From Planctomycetota bacterium (GTDB taxonomy: Bacteria > Planctomycetota > Phycisphaerae > Sedimentisphaerales > Anaerobacaceae): 35,417 bases of DNA. Position numbers and translations under genes: made by a program. The stretch spans positions 1-35,417 of the forward strand of contig JAGLSU010000038.1 in assembly GCA_023135935.1 (NCBI GenBank), read 5' to 3'. This document shows, piece after piece, positions 25,299-33,862 of this stretch. Every line of letters begins with the position of its first letter. Within the stretch, counting starts at the first letter, position 1. The notes below the pieces were generated by a model, which did no database searches, was not told the origin of the DNA, and was given only the letters and a program-made list of their open reading frames with translations.

Positions 25299-28013
25299 AT
25301 GCGTGGTTCTAAAAGAACTGAAAAATCGTTCGTCAGGATTATAGCTTTTATAGCTGTCTGTCTTTTTATTGCGGGCACTGCTCATGCTGCTCGTAGGCAT
25401 AAAGTACTTATTCTTAATTCTTACCATAAAGGGCACCCTTGGGCTGATAACATTGTCGAGGCGATACAAACCGAGTTTAACAACTCAGAGTTAAACATCG
25501 AACCTGTCTATGAGTATATGGATATGAAACGATACCGCGCCAAAATTGTCTTCCCTCATCTTAGAACGTCGTACAAATTAAGATATCACAGAGGTGAGTT
25601 TGATGTGATTATCGTTTCAAACGGGGGTGCTATCGACTTTCTTTTTGAAAACTATTCATTTTTGTTCCCGAAGACACCAATTGTTTTTTGTGGTATTGAA
25701 AGGGGAAATGTTCCGACCATTTTGAAAAGGCTGAAGGGTACTAAGGGTATTACAGGTGTTGTCGAGGAGGTGGATGTAAAAGGCACCGCGGATTTAGCTT
25801 TGCGTTTGCACCCTCGAGCTAAGCGAATTGTCATAGTCGCTGACCATATAAACCCGAGCCATATACTTTTTGAACAATTACGAGAGTTAAAAAACCAGGT
25901 TAAAGTGCCTGTTGAGTTTGTTCAAACCGCCAATGTGGGTTCTTCCGCTAGGGTAAAAGAGATGCTCAGTAAGTTGCCCGGTGATTCCGTGATTCTTCTT
26001 TCATCTTCTTCTAATCTTCGATTTGGCATTTCAACGATAGCGGAAAATGTCGGCAGGATTACCGGAAACTGTGATTTGCCTGTCTATACGTTTTGGGATG
26101 ATAGAATCACCAACGGTGTAATAGGCGGTGTGGTGATAAGCGGGCAAATGCATGGCAAGACCGTTGCGCAAATGGCTTTGAGAATTATAAAAGGCGAATC
26201 AGCCAACTCCATCCCTGTTGTTACTAAAAGTCCAAATGCTATTATTGTAGATTATGACCAGATGAAGCGATTTGGAATTTCACGCTCATTGCTTCCCAAG
26301 GGGACTGTGATTCTTAATGAATCGCAATCTTTCTATTACCGATACAAGACACATATCTGGGTAGTGATAGTAATTATCACAGTTCTGGCGGTAATGAACA
26401 CGATTCTTGTAGTCAATATGATACGCCGCAAACGTGCCGAGGAAGCTTTGCAGGATGAACGCAATTTATTGCGCACTATAGTAGATGCCCTGCCGCATTA
26501 CGTCTATACCAAAGATACCAAAGGCAGATTTACCCTTTGTAATGTTGCACTTTTCCGCTCACTGGGAGCGAAAAAGATGGACGAGGTCATCGGACACACG
26601 GACTTCGATTTTTTCCCCGAGGAGCAAGCGAAACAGTATTGTGCGGATGAACAACAGGTTATCCAGTCAGGAGAACCTCTAATCAACAAAGAAGAACCTT
26701 ACCGGGAACAAGCGGGCGAGAAGAAATGGGGTTTGACTACCAAAGTTCCTTTGCGTGATAGCCATGGAGAGTTAGTTGGTATTGTGGGTGTTGGCCGGGA
26801 TATTACCGATCGCAAGCGGTCCGAGCAGAAATTAAAAGAGTCGGAGGCAAGATACAGGGCGCTATTTGAAAAAAGTGCGGAGGGTATAGTTGTTGCCGAC
26901 ATTGAGACCAGGGACTTTGTATATGTTAATCCGGCAATATGTGAAATGTTGGACTATACAGAAAAAGAATTATTGGAAAAGGGTTTGACGGGTATCCATC
27001 CGGAAGATGCTTTGGAGCACGTGTTTTCTGAATTTACGGCACAGGCGAAGGGAGAAAAAACTTTATCGGAAGATGTTCCATGTTTAAAAAAAGACGGAAC
27101 AGTAATATTTGTCAATGTCAATACAACCAGAATTGTAATAGATGGAAAAAAATGTAACGTCGGATTCTTCACAGATATTACCGAGCGTAAAAAAACCGAA
27201 GAGCAACTGCAAAAAGTCAGCGATGAACTGGAAGCAAGAGTTGAGCAGCGCACCGCCGACCTTGCCAAAGCGAATATAGATTTACGTAGCGAAATCAGCG
27301 AGCGTCAAAAAGTGGAAGAACAGCTTTTGGTGTATCAGGAACAGTTACGTTCATTGGCTTCGGAACTATCGTTATCTGAAGAACAACTGCGGCGAAAAAT
27401 GGCAATTAACATTCATGACAATATTAGTCAGAACCTTGCCATTTCCAAAATGAAGCTGGAATCATTGGCTAACTTCTCGTCTTCTTCCGAAGTTACTAAA
27501 ACTTTAAACGAAATTCACGACTTAATTGCACAGACAATCAACAGTACCCGTTCTTTAACATTCGAGCTAAGTCCTCCCGTGTTATATGAACTGGGTTTTG
27601 AAGCCGCTATGGAATGGCTCGTGCGGCAAATGAGAGAACGTCATGGCATTGCCGCAGAGTTTGAGGACGACGGCGAACCGAAAGAAATGAAAGATAATGT
27701 TCGTGTGCTTTTGTTCCAGGCGGTACGTGAATTATTGGTCAATGTTGCCAAGCACGCAAAAGCTAAAAAGGTGACAGTTTCATCCCGAAGTGTGAATGGG
27801 AATATAAAGGTTTGCATTGAGGATGACGGCGTCGGATTTGACCCGAGCAAGGTTGATTCTGAGCTTTATAAAACGAGAGGCGGATTTGGTTTGTTTAGCA
27901 TACGAGAGCGATTGGGTTATATGGGTGGCAATATCAATATTGAATCAAAGGAAGGCGAAGGCACCCGTATTACTCTTGAGATGCTGATTGGCCGTAAAAA
28001 CGGCGGAGTGTAG
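25299..28013 (+). CDS. Sensor histidine kinase: periplasmic ABC-substrate-binding-like domain, two PAS domains, HisKA_3 kinase
   Basis: A 904-residue membrane sensor. A signal peptide or first helix (about 9-28) leads to a periplasmic domain (33-335) of the ABC_sub_bind type (KVLILNSYHKGHPWADNIVEAI ... FPHLRTSYKLRYHRGEFDVIIVSNGGA), so it probably senses a small ligand outside the membrane. One helix follows (353-374, IWVVIVIITVLAVMNTILVV). PAS domain 1 spans about 388-505 and PAS 2 about 512-635, then a coiled coil to about 700. The NarX/DegS-type phosphoacceptor is H706 in RRKMAINIHDNISQNL. The ATPase has NVAKHA, DDGVGFDP and GGFGLFSIRERLGYMGG. The response regulator follows 5 bp later. The ligand is unknown. 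Confidence 0.93.
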   Translation: MRGSKRTEKSFVRIIAFIAVCLFIAGTAHAARRHKVLILNSYHKGHPWADNIVEAIQTEFNNSELNIEPVYEYMDMKRYRAKIVFPHLRTSYKLRYHRGEFDVIIVSNGGAIDFLFENYSFLFPKTPIVFCGIERGNVPTILKRLKGTKGITGVVEEVDVKGTADLALRLHPRAKRIVIVADHINPSHILFEQLRELKNQVKVPVEFVQTANVGSSARVKEMLSKLPGDSVILLSSSSNLRFGISTIAENVGRITGNCDLPVYTFWDDRITNGVIGGVVISGQMHGKTVAQMALRIIKGESANSIPVVTKSPNAIIVDYDQMKRFGISRSLLPKGTVILNESQSFYYRYKTHIWVVIVIITVLAVMNTILVVNMIRRKRAEEALQDERNLLRTIVDALPHYVYTKDTKGRFTLCNVALFRSLGAKKMDEVIGHTDFDFFPEEQAKQYCADEQQVIQSGEPLINKEEPYREQAGEKKWGLTTKVPLRDSHGELVGIVGVGRDITDRKRSEQKLKESEARYRALFEKSAEGIVVADIETRDFVYVNPAICEMLDYTEKELLEKGLTGIHPEDALEHVFSEFTAQAKGEKTLSEDVPCLKKDGTVIFVNVNTTRIVIDGKKCNVGFFTDITERKKTEEQLQKVSDELEARVEQRTADLAKANIDLRSEISERQKVEEQLLVYQEQLRSLASELSLSEEQLRRKMAINIHDNISQNLAISKMKLESLANFSSSSEVTKTLNEIHDLIAQTINSTRSLTFELSPPVLYELGFEAAMEWLVRQMRERHGIAAEFEDDGEPKEMKDNVRVLLFQAVRELLVNVAKHAKAKKVTVSSRSVNGNIKVCIEDDGVGFDPSKVDSELYKTRGGFGLFSIRERLGYMGGNINIESKEGEGTRITLEMLIGRKNGGV

Positions 28014-28018
28014 AGCAA

Positions 28019-28672
28019 ATGAAGATAAAAATTATATTAGTTGACGACCATAAAATAACCCGGCAGGGACTTCACTCGTTGCTTGACGAGCAAAAGAATA
28101 TGGAAGTTATAGCCGAAGCAGAAGATGGACGCGAAGCTGTATGTAAGGTACGCGAATTGTCTCCGGATGTGGTCGTTATGGATGTCAGCATGCCAGGCCT
28201 AAATGGCATGGAAGCGACTCGTCAAATTGTCAAAGAATTTCCTAATATCAAGGTTATCGCTCTTTCGATGCATTCCGATATGTTGTATGTATCAGAGATG
28301 CTCAAAAGCGGAGCCTCGGGGTATCTGCTGAAAGACTGTGCTTTTGACGAATTGGCACGGGCGATAAACACTGTCGCCGTCGGTAAAACTTACTTAAGTC
28401 CAGCAATATCCGGAGTTGTCGTTGATGACTATTTGCACCGTCTGACAAAAGCTGATATTGCAGATGCCGATGTCCTCACGGATAGAGAGCGCGAAGTTCT
28501 CCAGCTTATGGCAGAAGGGAAATCTACGAAGCAAATTGCCTTGCAGCTCCATATCAGCGTCAAGACCGTAGAAACACATCGCCGCCAGATAATGAACAAA
28601 CTGGACATTCACACAGTCGCGGAGCTTACTAAGTATGCTATCCGTAAAGGACTTACGTCTCTTGAACCATAG
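28019..28672 (+). CDS. NarL/FixJ-family response regulator
   Basis: A 217-residue DNA-binding response regulator. The receiver has the acidic pair at D9-D10, phosphoacceptor D55 (VVVMDVSMPGLNGMEA), Ser in ALSMHSD and Lys in YLLKDCAFDE. The LuxR-type helix-turn-helix is at about 152-215 (LTDREREVLQLMAEGKSTKQIALQLHISVKTVETHRRQIMNKLDIHT). It is the cognate partner of the adjacent HisKA_3 kinase. Its targets are unknown; a structured RNA-like region begins about 125 bp downstream. In gammaproteobacteria, regulators of this family (UvrY/GacA) control CsrA-sponge RNAs; extending that here is inference only. Confidence 0.95.
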   Translation: MKIKIILVDDHKITRQGLHSLLDEQKNMEVIAEAEDGREAVCKVRELSPDVVVMDVSMPGLNGMEATRQIVKEFPNIKVIALSMHSDMLYVSEMLKSGASGYLLKDCAFDELARAINTVAVGKTYLSPAISGVVVDDYLHRLTKADIADADVLTDREREVLQLMAEGKSTKQIALQLHISVKTVETHRRQIMNKLDIHTVAELTKYAIRKGLTSLEP

Positions 28673-28678
28673 TTCATA

Positions 28679-28709
28679 ATAGCGTTTTTTGTCGCTATAT
28701 GTGTTTTTT
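28679..28709 (+). terminator. Terminator-like hairpin after the two-component system
   Basis: ATAGCG (28679-28684) pairs with CGCTAT (28693-28698) around an 8-nt loop; five bases later a run of six T (28704-28709) follows. It lies 7 bp after the response regulator stop. Confidence 0.5.
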
Positions 28710-28797
28710 GCCTCTCAGGTTTTTCTACCCCCAAAATCAGGAATGTCCCGATTACATGTTCACGCCAATAATCTTAGAATAAGTATATTATATTAGC

Positions 28798-28978
28798 CTC
28801 CAGTGTGGAGAATTCCGGATTTAAGAGGGAGCTATCTTCCTAAAAAAATTGAATTTACGGAGGAGGATATTCTTCCTAACCGAAAAAAGGAGTAACAACG
28901 GAGTAGTACTCTATTAGCGTTATTGGGTGTGGATGTTGGTGGAGTGCTTTCAAAAGGGTTGCTCCTTTTTATTTTTTT
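28798..28978 (+). ncRNA. Candidate structured small RNA with four hairpins and many GGA motifs
   Basis: Four helices can be drawn: 28798-28810 (CTCCA/TGGAG), 28826-28841 (6 bp, one G-U), 28861-28877 (7 bp, one G-U), and a long closing stem pairing 28884-28896 with 28958-28970 (13 pairs, one G-U) that runs into a T-rich tail like an intrinsic terminator. Ten GGA trinucleotides occur between 28798 and 28970, four of them in AnGGA form (28826, 28857, 28887, 28898). Hairpins 2 and 3 share a TTCCTAA 3' side. TTCACG at 28759 and TATATT at 28784 are a weak promoter guess (19-bp spacer). It matches no RNA family I can name with certainty. Confidence 0.45.
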
Positions 28979-29040
28979 GTATTTTCAGCGAGTTATATTT
29001 TTCGCTTTTACTTTTAGTGTTACTATTGAATGAATGCATA

Positions 29041-29076
29041 AAAAAACAGGCAAGTCAAAAGACTTGCCTGTTTTGC
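29041..29076 (-). terminator. Bidirectional intrinsic terminator after the LamG gene
   Basis: A perfect 14-bp stem (29043-29056 with 29061-29074) has an AAAA loop. On the minus strand it is followed by six T and lies 34 bp after the LamG stop; on the plus strand TTTTGC follows, so it can also stop transcripts coming from the other side. Confidence 0.85.
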
Positions 29077-29107
29077 TAATAAGCAATTTACCTTAACCAG
29101 CCAGATA

Positions 29108-29869
29108 TTAATCTTTGGCTTTTTCATCTTCCTTTTTGGCTGGCTCTTCCTCTTTTTTCTCGGTTGTCTCTTCCTTTGCTTCTTCTACTTTCGCGGGAGT
29201 TGCCAGGGCTTTGATGTCTTCGGCTGTTTGAGCATCGTCGTATATGCGGACGTCATCGATAAGACCCTTGAAGAAACGTCTTGCGTCAGGGTCACTCGTT
29301 TTATAATGTGCACCAATGCAGACAACATTGGAACCGAAGTTCTGGATAAATCCTTTGCCGGGCATATTAGCATCCAATACACCATCTGTATACATCTTGT
29401 ATGTTTCTCCGTCATATGTAGCAGCTACATGGTGCCATTGACCGTCGCTCACATTCTTTGTGCCTGCGGCTTTACTTTCGGCTGGTTGAGTATTCATACA
29501 TTGAAATATAGCTGTATTGTCTGCTCCACCCATTAGTCTCCAGTTATAAGCTTTGGTTACGATAGAGTTATACTTGCCCAATGCCGTGGTCTTTATCCAC
29601 GCTGCTACTGTAATGCTGCGGGTGATGTAACCGGCATCGTCATTGCCAATGTAAACGTAATCGTCAACGCCGTCCAGACTCAGTACCTGTCCTCTGTTGG
29701 GGTCGGTAACTATCTTGGCGCCACCGGTAGGCGTGCCAACAGCAGTACCTGTTCCGCTGTTAGTAAAATCGTCCTCAAATTCGTAATGGGCCAACAGGTC
29801 TGCTGATGCGATGCCAACCAAACCCAATACTAAAATGGTGACGGTCAGGTAAGATAATTTTCTGTACAT
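29108..29869 (-). CDS. Exported LamG/concanavalin A-like domain protein with Lys/Glu-rich tail
   Basis: A 253-residue secreted protein. A signal peptide covers 1-23 (YLTVTILVLGLVGIASA). Residues about 25-220 form one LamG/laminin-G-like jellyroll: LLAHYEFEDDFTNSG, LSLDGVDDYVYIGN, SITVAAWIKTT, DGQWHHVAATYDGETYKMYTDGVL and FKGLIDDVRIYDDAQTAEDI are the usual strand motifs. Such domains bind glycans or proteins. The last 32 residues (from about 222) are almost only E, K, A, D and T, a low-complexity charged tail unlike the usual planctomycete sorting tails. GAGGAG lies 8 nt before the ATG. Single-gene unit with its own terminator. Confidence 0.9.
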   Translation of the reverse strand: MYRKLSYLTVTILVLGLVGIASADLLAHYEFEDDFTNSGTGTAVGTPTGGAKIVTDPNRGQVLSLDGVDDYVYIGNDDAGYITRSITVAAWIKTTALGKYNSIVTKAYNWRLMGGADNTAIFQCMNTQPAESKAAGTKNVSDGQWHHVAATYDGETYKMYTDGVLDANMPGKGFIQNFGSNVVCIGAHYKTSDPDARRFFKGLIDDVRIYDDAQTAEDIKALATPAKVEEAKEETTEKKEEEPAKKEDEKAKD

Positions 29870-29909
29870 GATATTTCTCCTCTACCAAAAAATTAGAACT
29901 ATAACTGCG

Positions 29910-29938
29910 ATTACTCTTTGCTTTGACCTATGCGTCAA
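29910..29938 (-). promoter_or_regulatory. Promoter of the LamG gene with overlapping palindrome
   Basis: On the minus strand TTGACG (plus 29933-29938) is followed after 17 bp by AGTAAT (29910-29915), 41 bp before the start codon. The -35 box is half of a perfect TTGAC-N6-GTCAA inverted repeat at 29923-29938, which could be an operator. Confidence 0.45.
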
Positions 29939-30250
29939 GGCGAAAGAACCACGTAAACCCCATTTATATCCGTTTATTTGTATTCATGTCAAGAAAAATC
30001 CACCTCCAATTTGAACCCGACCAACGAAAGAACCGCTTGGATTCTGCCAAATTTTGCATTGCTTATAGCGGCAAAAAGTTGTATAAATGAGCCTTCTAAT
30101 GTGCCGGATATCAAGGGTGACGGTGAAATAACGAACCTTTCGAAGATTGGGCGCATAGAATCTATAATGTTGTTTGGGGGCCTGCTGCAAAAAACAGGCC
30201 TGTAAGCTTAACTTGTTTTTGGTCTTTGAGTTATGGAAAGTGGAGAAAAT
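29939..30250. other. Divergent intergenic region upstream of the pyruvate:ferredoxin oxidoreductase gene
   Basis: No gene is supported; a 75-codon plus-strand frame (29978-30205) lacks a ribosome binding site and looks random. A perfect TATAAT at 30163-30168 is the best -10 box for the downstream gene, but its -35 is poor. A GGCCTG/CAGGCC hairpin (30179-30184 with 30195-30200) would lie at the 5' end of the transcript. Confidence 0.5.
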
Positions 30251-33200
30251 ATGAATCGCAAAATGGTCACAATTGACGGTAATACAGCTGCTGCACATGT
30301 TGCTCACGCTACGAACGAAGTTATTGCAATATATCCCATTACACCGAGTTCTGCTATGGGTGAAATCGCAGATGCAAAGTCCGCCAAAGGCGAAACGAAT
30401 ATCTGGGGAACAATTCCTTCGATTACGGAAATGCAGTCAGAAGCCGGTGCCGCAGGTGCCGTACATGGCGCATTGGCCACTGGTGCTTTAACGACAACCT
30501 TTACCGCTTCGCAGGGGCTTTTGTTGATGATTCCAAATATGTATAAAATAGCAGGAGAACTGCTGCCGACAGCTTTTAATGTTTCGGCACGTTCACTCGC
30601 TTGCCAGGCACTTTCGATTTTTGGTGACCACTCGGATGTTATGGCTTGTCGACAAACCGGTTTTGCTCTGCTTTGTTCGAGTAGCATTCAGGAAGTTATG
30701 GACTTGGGACTGATTGCGCAGCAATCGACACTGGCTTCGCGGGTGCCTTTCATCCATTTCTTTGACGGCTTCAGAACCAGCCACGAGGTACAAAAGGTTG
30801 AGGAACTGACCCAGGATGATATGCGTGCAGTTATTGACGATAAGCTCATCGCTCAAATTAAAGCCAGAGCATTGTCACCGGACAACCCAATGATTAGCGG
30901 TACCGCCCAGAACCCAGATGTCTATTTCCAGGGCAGAGAAACAGTCAATAAATACTATTTGGCTGCACCGAAAATTGTACAGGACACTATGGATAAATTT
31001 GCCAAACAGGTCGGACGAAGCTATCACTTGTTTGATTACGAAGGACCAGCCGATGCAGAAAAAATCATCATCATTATGGGCTCCGGTGCCGATACCGTTC
31101 ACGAAACAGCAGAATATCTGAATTCCAAGGGTGAAAAAGTCGGCGTTGTAAAAGTGCGACTCTTCCGTCCTTTCAGCACAAAACATTTCATAGAAGCATT
31201 ACCTAAGACTGTAAAGAAAATCGCCGTTCTCGATAGAACCAAAGAACCAGGTTCGCTGGGTGAGCCCTTATACCTTGATATCAGAACTTCCATTGGTGAA
31301 GCCATGGCTGAAGGGTTGGTAGCTTTCGATAAATATCCAGTTATTGTTGGCGGACGGTACGGATTGGGCTCAAAGGAATTCACGCCCGCTATGGTCAAAG
31401 CCGTTTTTGATAACCTCGATGCGGCAAAACCAAAAAATGGTTTTACCGTTGGAATAATTGACGATGTGACAAATACAAGCCTGGATGTCGACCAGACTTT
31501 CGAAGTTTCCGACGAAGGAATTTACTCTGCTATGTTCTATGGCCTCGGCTCTGATGGTACGGTTGGTGCAAACAAAAACTCCATTAAAATTATCGGCGAA
31601 CAAACCGACAATTATGCGCAGGGCTATTTCGTATACGATTCAAAAAAAGCCGGTGCCGTTACGATATCTCATCTGAGATTCGGAAAGCAAATTATCAGAA
31701 GACCTTACCTGATAGCCAAAGCCGATTTCGTCGCATGTCACAACCCAAGCTTCCTTGAAAAATTCGATATGCTCTCGTCGGCACGTGATGGCGCAACTTT
31801 CCTGCTCACCAGCAGTCACAGCAAAGACGAAGTCTGGGACACACTCCCGCAGGAAGTGCAAAAGCAGATGATTGAAAAGAAGCTGAAGTTCTATGCCATC
31901 GACGCGAATTCGATTGCTGAGGAACTTGGTCTGGGAGCAAGAATCAATGTAATTATGCAGACCGCCTTTTTCAAAATAAGCAATGTCATCCCGCCCGATA
32001 CAGCCGTCAAAGCAATAAAAGATGCTATCAAGAAAACTTACGGCAAAAAGGGTGAAAAAATTGTCGAAATGAACAACGCTGCTGTCGATGCCGCCCTCGA
32101 TAAAATTTACGAGGTACAAGTTGGCGACAAGGTGACCAGTACAATAAAAATGCCGCCGGTAGTCCCAGACGATGCACCTGATTTCGTAAAGCAAGTCACT
32201 GCGGAAATGATGGCACGTCGCGGCGATGAAATTCCCGTTAGCAAAATGCCGGACGACGGAAAATATCTCACCGGCACGACCCAGTTCGAAAAACGCAATA
32301 TCGGTGTCAGCATACCACAATGGGACCCCCAGGTTTGTATTCAGTGTGGCAGGTGTTCACTGGTTTGCCCGCACGCCACTATAAGAATCAAGGACTACAG
32401 CCCCGAAGTTCTTAAAAACGCTCCGGCCGCTTTCAAAAGCGCCGATGCAAAGGGTAAAGAATTTGAAGGCATGAAATTTACCGTTCAGGTAGCACCCGAA
32501 GACTGCACCGGCTGTGGAGCTTGCGTGCTTACTTGTCCCGCACTGGAAAAAGACGAGAATAAACAGCCGACAGGTCGAAAAGCAATCAATATGGTACATC
32601 AGGAACCAATTCGTGAGCAGGAACGCGAAAATTACAACTTCTTCCTCTCGATTCCTAATACCGACCGAAAACTTTTCAAAGCCGATACTGTAAAGGGAAG
32701 CCAGTTGATACAATCGTTGTTTGAATATTCCGGAGCCTGTGCTGGCTGTGGAGAAACAGCATGCGTAAAACTGCTTACTCAACTCTTCGGTGACAGGGCC
32801 TTTATCGGAAATGCTACCGGATGCTCATCCATTTATGGCGGCAACCTACCGACAACTCCGTATACGAAACGCGAAGACGGCAGGGGCCCGACATGGAGTA
32901 ACAGCCTGTTCGAAGACAATGCCGAATTCGCAATGGGAATGCGGCTGACAATTGATAAATCCAAAGAGTTTGCGACCGAATTACTGGACAAAGTCGCAAA
33001 AGCGGGCTGTGTCGATGCTAAGTTAGCCGAAGAAATCAAAACAGTGACAATTGCCAACGACCCTGCTCAGGAAACCATCGAACAACAAAGAACTCGAGTA
33101 GATAAACTCAAAGAACAATGCCAAAAGAGCAAGTGCTCCGATTGCGAGCAACTTCTAACAGTTGCGGATTATCTGGTTCGAAAATCCGTTTGGGCTCTTG

Positions 33201-33838
33201 GCGGTGACGGATGGGCATATGATATTGGTTATGGCGGACTTGACCATGTCCTCGCAAGCGGCGTTGACATCAATGTTCTTGTCCTCGATACGGAAGTCTA
33301 TTCCAATACAGGCGGACAGATGTCAAAGTCTACCCCCAGGGCTGCCGTTGCTAAGTTTGCCGCAGCGGGAAAACTAAGACCGAAAAAAGACCTCGGACTT
33401 TTAGCCATGACTTACGGCAATATTTATGTCGCGAAAGTTGCGATGGGTGCGAACCCCAATCAAATTGTAAAGGCATTCGTTGAAGCAGAAGCATATCCGG
33501 GACCTTCGCTTATAATTGCTTATACTCATTGCATCGCACACGGTATCAATATGACCGCTGGTTACGATGAACAAAAAAGAGCTGTCGATTGTGGACATTG
33601 GCCGCTGTACCGATTCGACCCGAGACTGAAAGAACAGGGCACCAATCCCTTACAGCTTGACTCCAAACCTCCGACACTTGACTTTGAAGAATATGCTTAT
33701 GGTGAAAATCGTTATCGTACACTAAAGCAATCGAAGCCTGAAGTCGCAAAAAAATTAATGAAGCTTGCAAGTGAAGATGTGGCACATAAGTTTGCTTTGA
33801 TGGAGCAACTCGCGAATTTGAAATGTGAAAAAGAATAA
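30251..33838 (+). CDS. nifJ: Pyruvate:ferredoxin (flavodoxin) oxidoreductase, one-chain
   Basis: A 1195-residue homodimer-type enzyme that oxidises pyruvate to acetyl-CoA and CO2 with TPP and passes electrons to ferredoxin, central to anaerobic metabolism. The start is the ATG at 30251 with GGAG 6 nt upstream, giving the normal MNRKMVTIDGNTAAAHVA beginning; an ATG six codons earlier (30233) is unlikely. Order: pyrimidine-binding domain (YPITPSSAMGEIAD), a domain with the GSGADTVHE/EPGSLGEPLYLD motifs, a gamma domain (GLGSDGTVGANKN), two 4Fe-4S clusters (CIQCGRCSLVCP from C696, CTGCGACVLTCP from C752), then the TPP domain with CAGCGE (C830), GNATGCSSIYG and VLDTEVYSNTGGQMSKSTP. All cluster and cofactor motifs are intact. 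A lipoprotein gene follows 24 bp later. Confidence 0.98.
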   Translation: MNRKMVTIDGNTAAAHVAHATNEVIAIYPITPSSAMGEIADAKSAKGETNIWGTIPSITEMQSEAGAAGAVHGALATGALTTTFTASQGLLLMIPNMYKIAGELLPTAFNVSARSLACQALSIFGDHSDVMACRQTGFALLCSSSIQEVMDLGLIAQQSTLASRVPFIHFFDGFRTSHEVQKVEELTQDDMRAVIDDKLIAQIKARALSPDNPMISGTAQNPDVYFQGRETVNKYYLAAPKIVQDTMDKFAKQVGRSYHLFDYEGPADAEKIIIIMGSGADTVHETAEYLNSKGEKVGVVKVRLFRPFSTKHFIEALPKTVKKIAVLDRTKEPGSLGEPLYLDIRTSIGEAMAEGLVAFDKYPVIVGGRYGLGSKEFTPAMVKAVFDNLDAAKPKNGFTVGIIDDVTNTSLDVDQTFEVSDEGIYSAMFYGLGSDGTVGANKNSIKIIGEQTDNYAQGYFVYDSKKAGAVTISHLRFGKQIIRRPYLIAKADFVACHNPSFLEKFDMLSSARDGATFLLTSSHSKDEVWDTLPQEVQKQMIEKKLKFYAIDANSIAEELGLGARINVIMQTAFFKISNVIPPDTAVKAIKDAIKKTYGKKGEKIVEMNNAAVDAALDKIYEVQVGDKVTSTIKMPPVVPDDAPDFVKQVTAEMMARRGDEIPVSKMPDDGKYLTGTTQFEKRNIGVSIPQWDPQVCIQCGRCSLVCPHATIRIKDYSPEVLKNAPAAFKSADAKGKEFEGMKFTVQVAPEDCTGCGACVLTCPALEKDENKQPTGRKAINMVHQEPIREQERENYNFFLSIPNTDRKLFKADTVKGSQLIQSLFEYSGACAGCGETACVKLLTQLFGDRAFIGNATGCSSIYGGNLPTTPYTKREDGRGPTWSNSLFEDNAEFAMGMRLTIDKSKEFATELLDKVAKAGCVDAKLAEEIKTVTIANDPAQETIEQQRTRVDKLKEQCQKSKCSDCEQLLTVADYLVRKSVWALGGDGWAYDIGYGGLDHVLASGVDINVLVLDTEVYSNTGGQMSKSTPRAAVAKFAAAGKLRPKKDLGLLAMTYGNIYVAKVAMGANPNQIVKAFVEAEAYPGPSLIIAYTHCIAHGINMTAGYDEQKRAVDCGHWPLYRFDPRLKEQGTNPLQLDSKPPTLDFEEYAYGENRYRTLKQSKPEVAKKLMKLASEDVAHKFALMEQLANLKCEKE

Positions 33839-33862
33839 TTGATTAACTTTTGGAAGACTAAA

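Larger units (their letters stand above)
28673..29042. other. Non-coding region after the response regulator
   Basis: No protein-coding gene is supported. It contains a terminator-like hairpin at 28679-28698 followed by T6, an AT-rich promoter-like segment at 28759-28791, and a run of four hairpins at 28798-28970 listed as a candidate RNA. Confidence 0.5.

Noticed and set aside
28928-29030. Small protein reading through the closing stem of the hairpin region
   Set aside because: No ribosome binding site at a proper distance, and the frame is mostly Phe/Leu from the T-rich terminator tail.
31640-32320. 226-codon minus-strand frame opposite the pyruvate:ferredoxin oxidoreductase gene
   Set aside because: Shadow of a strongly conserved gene on the plus strand; no start context.
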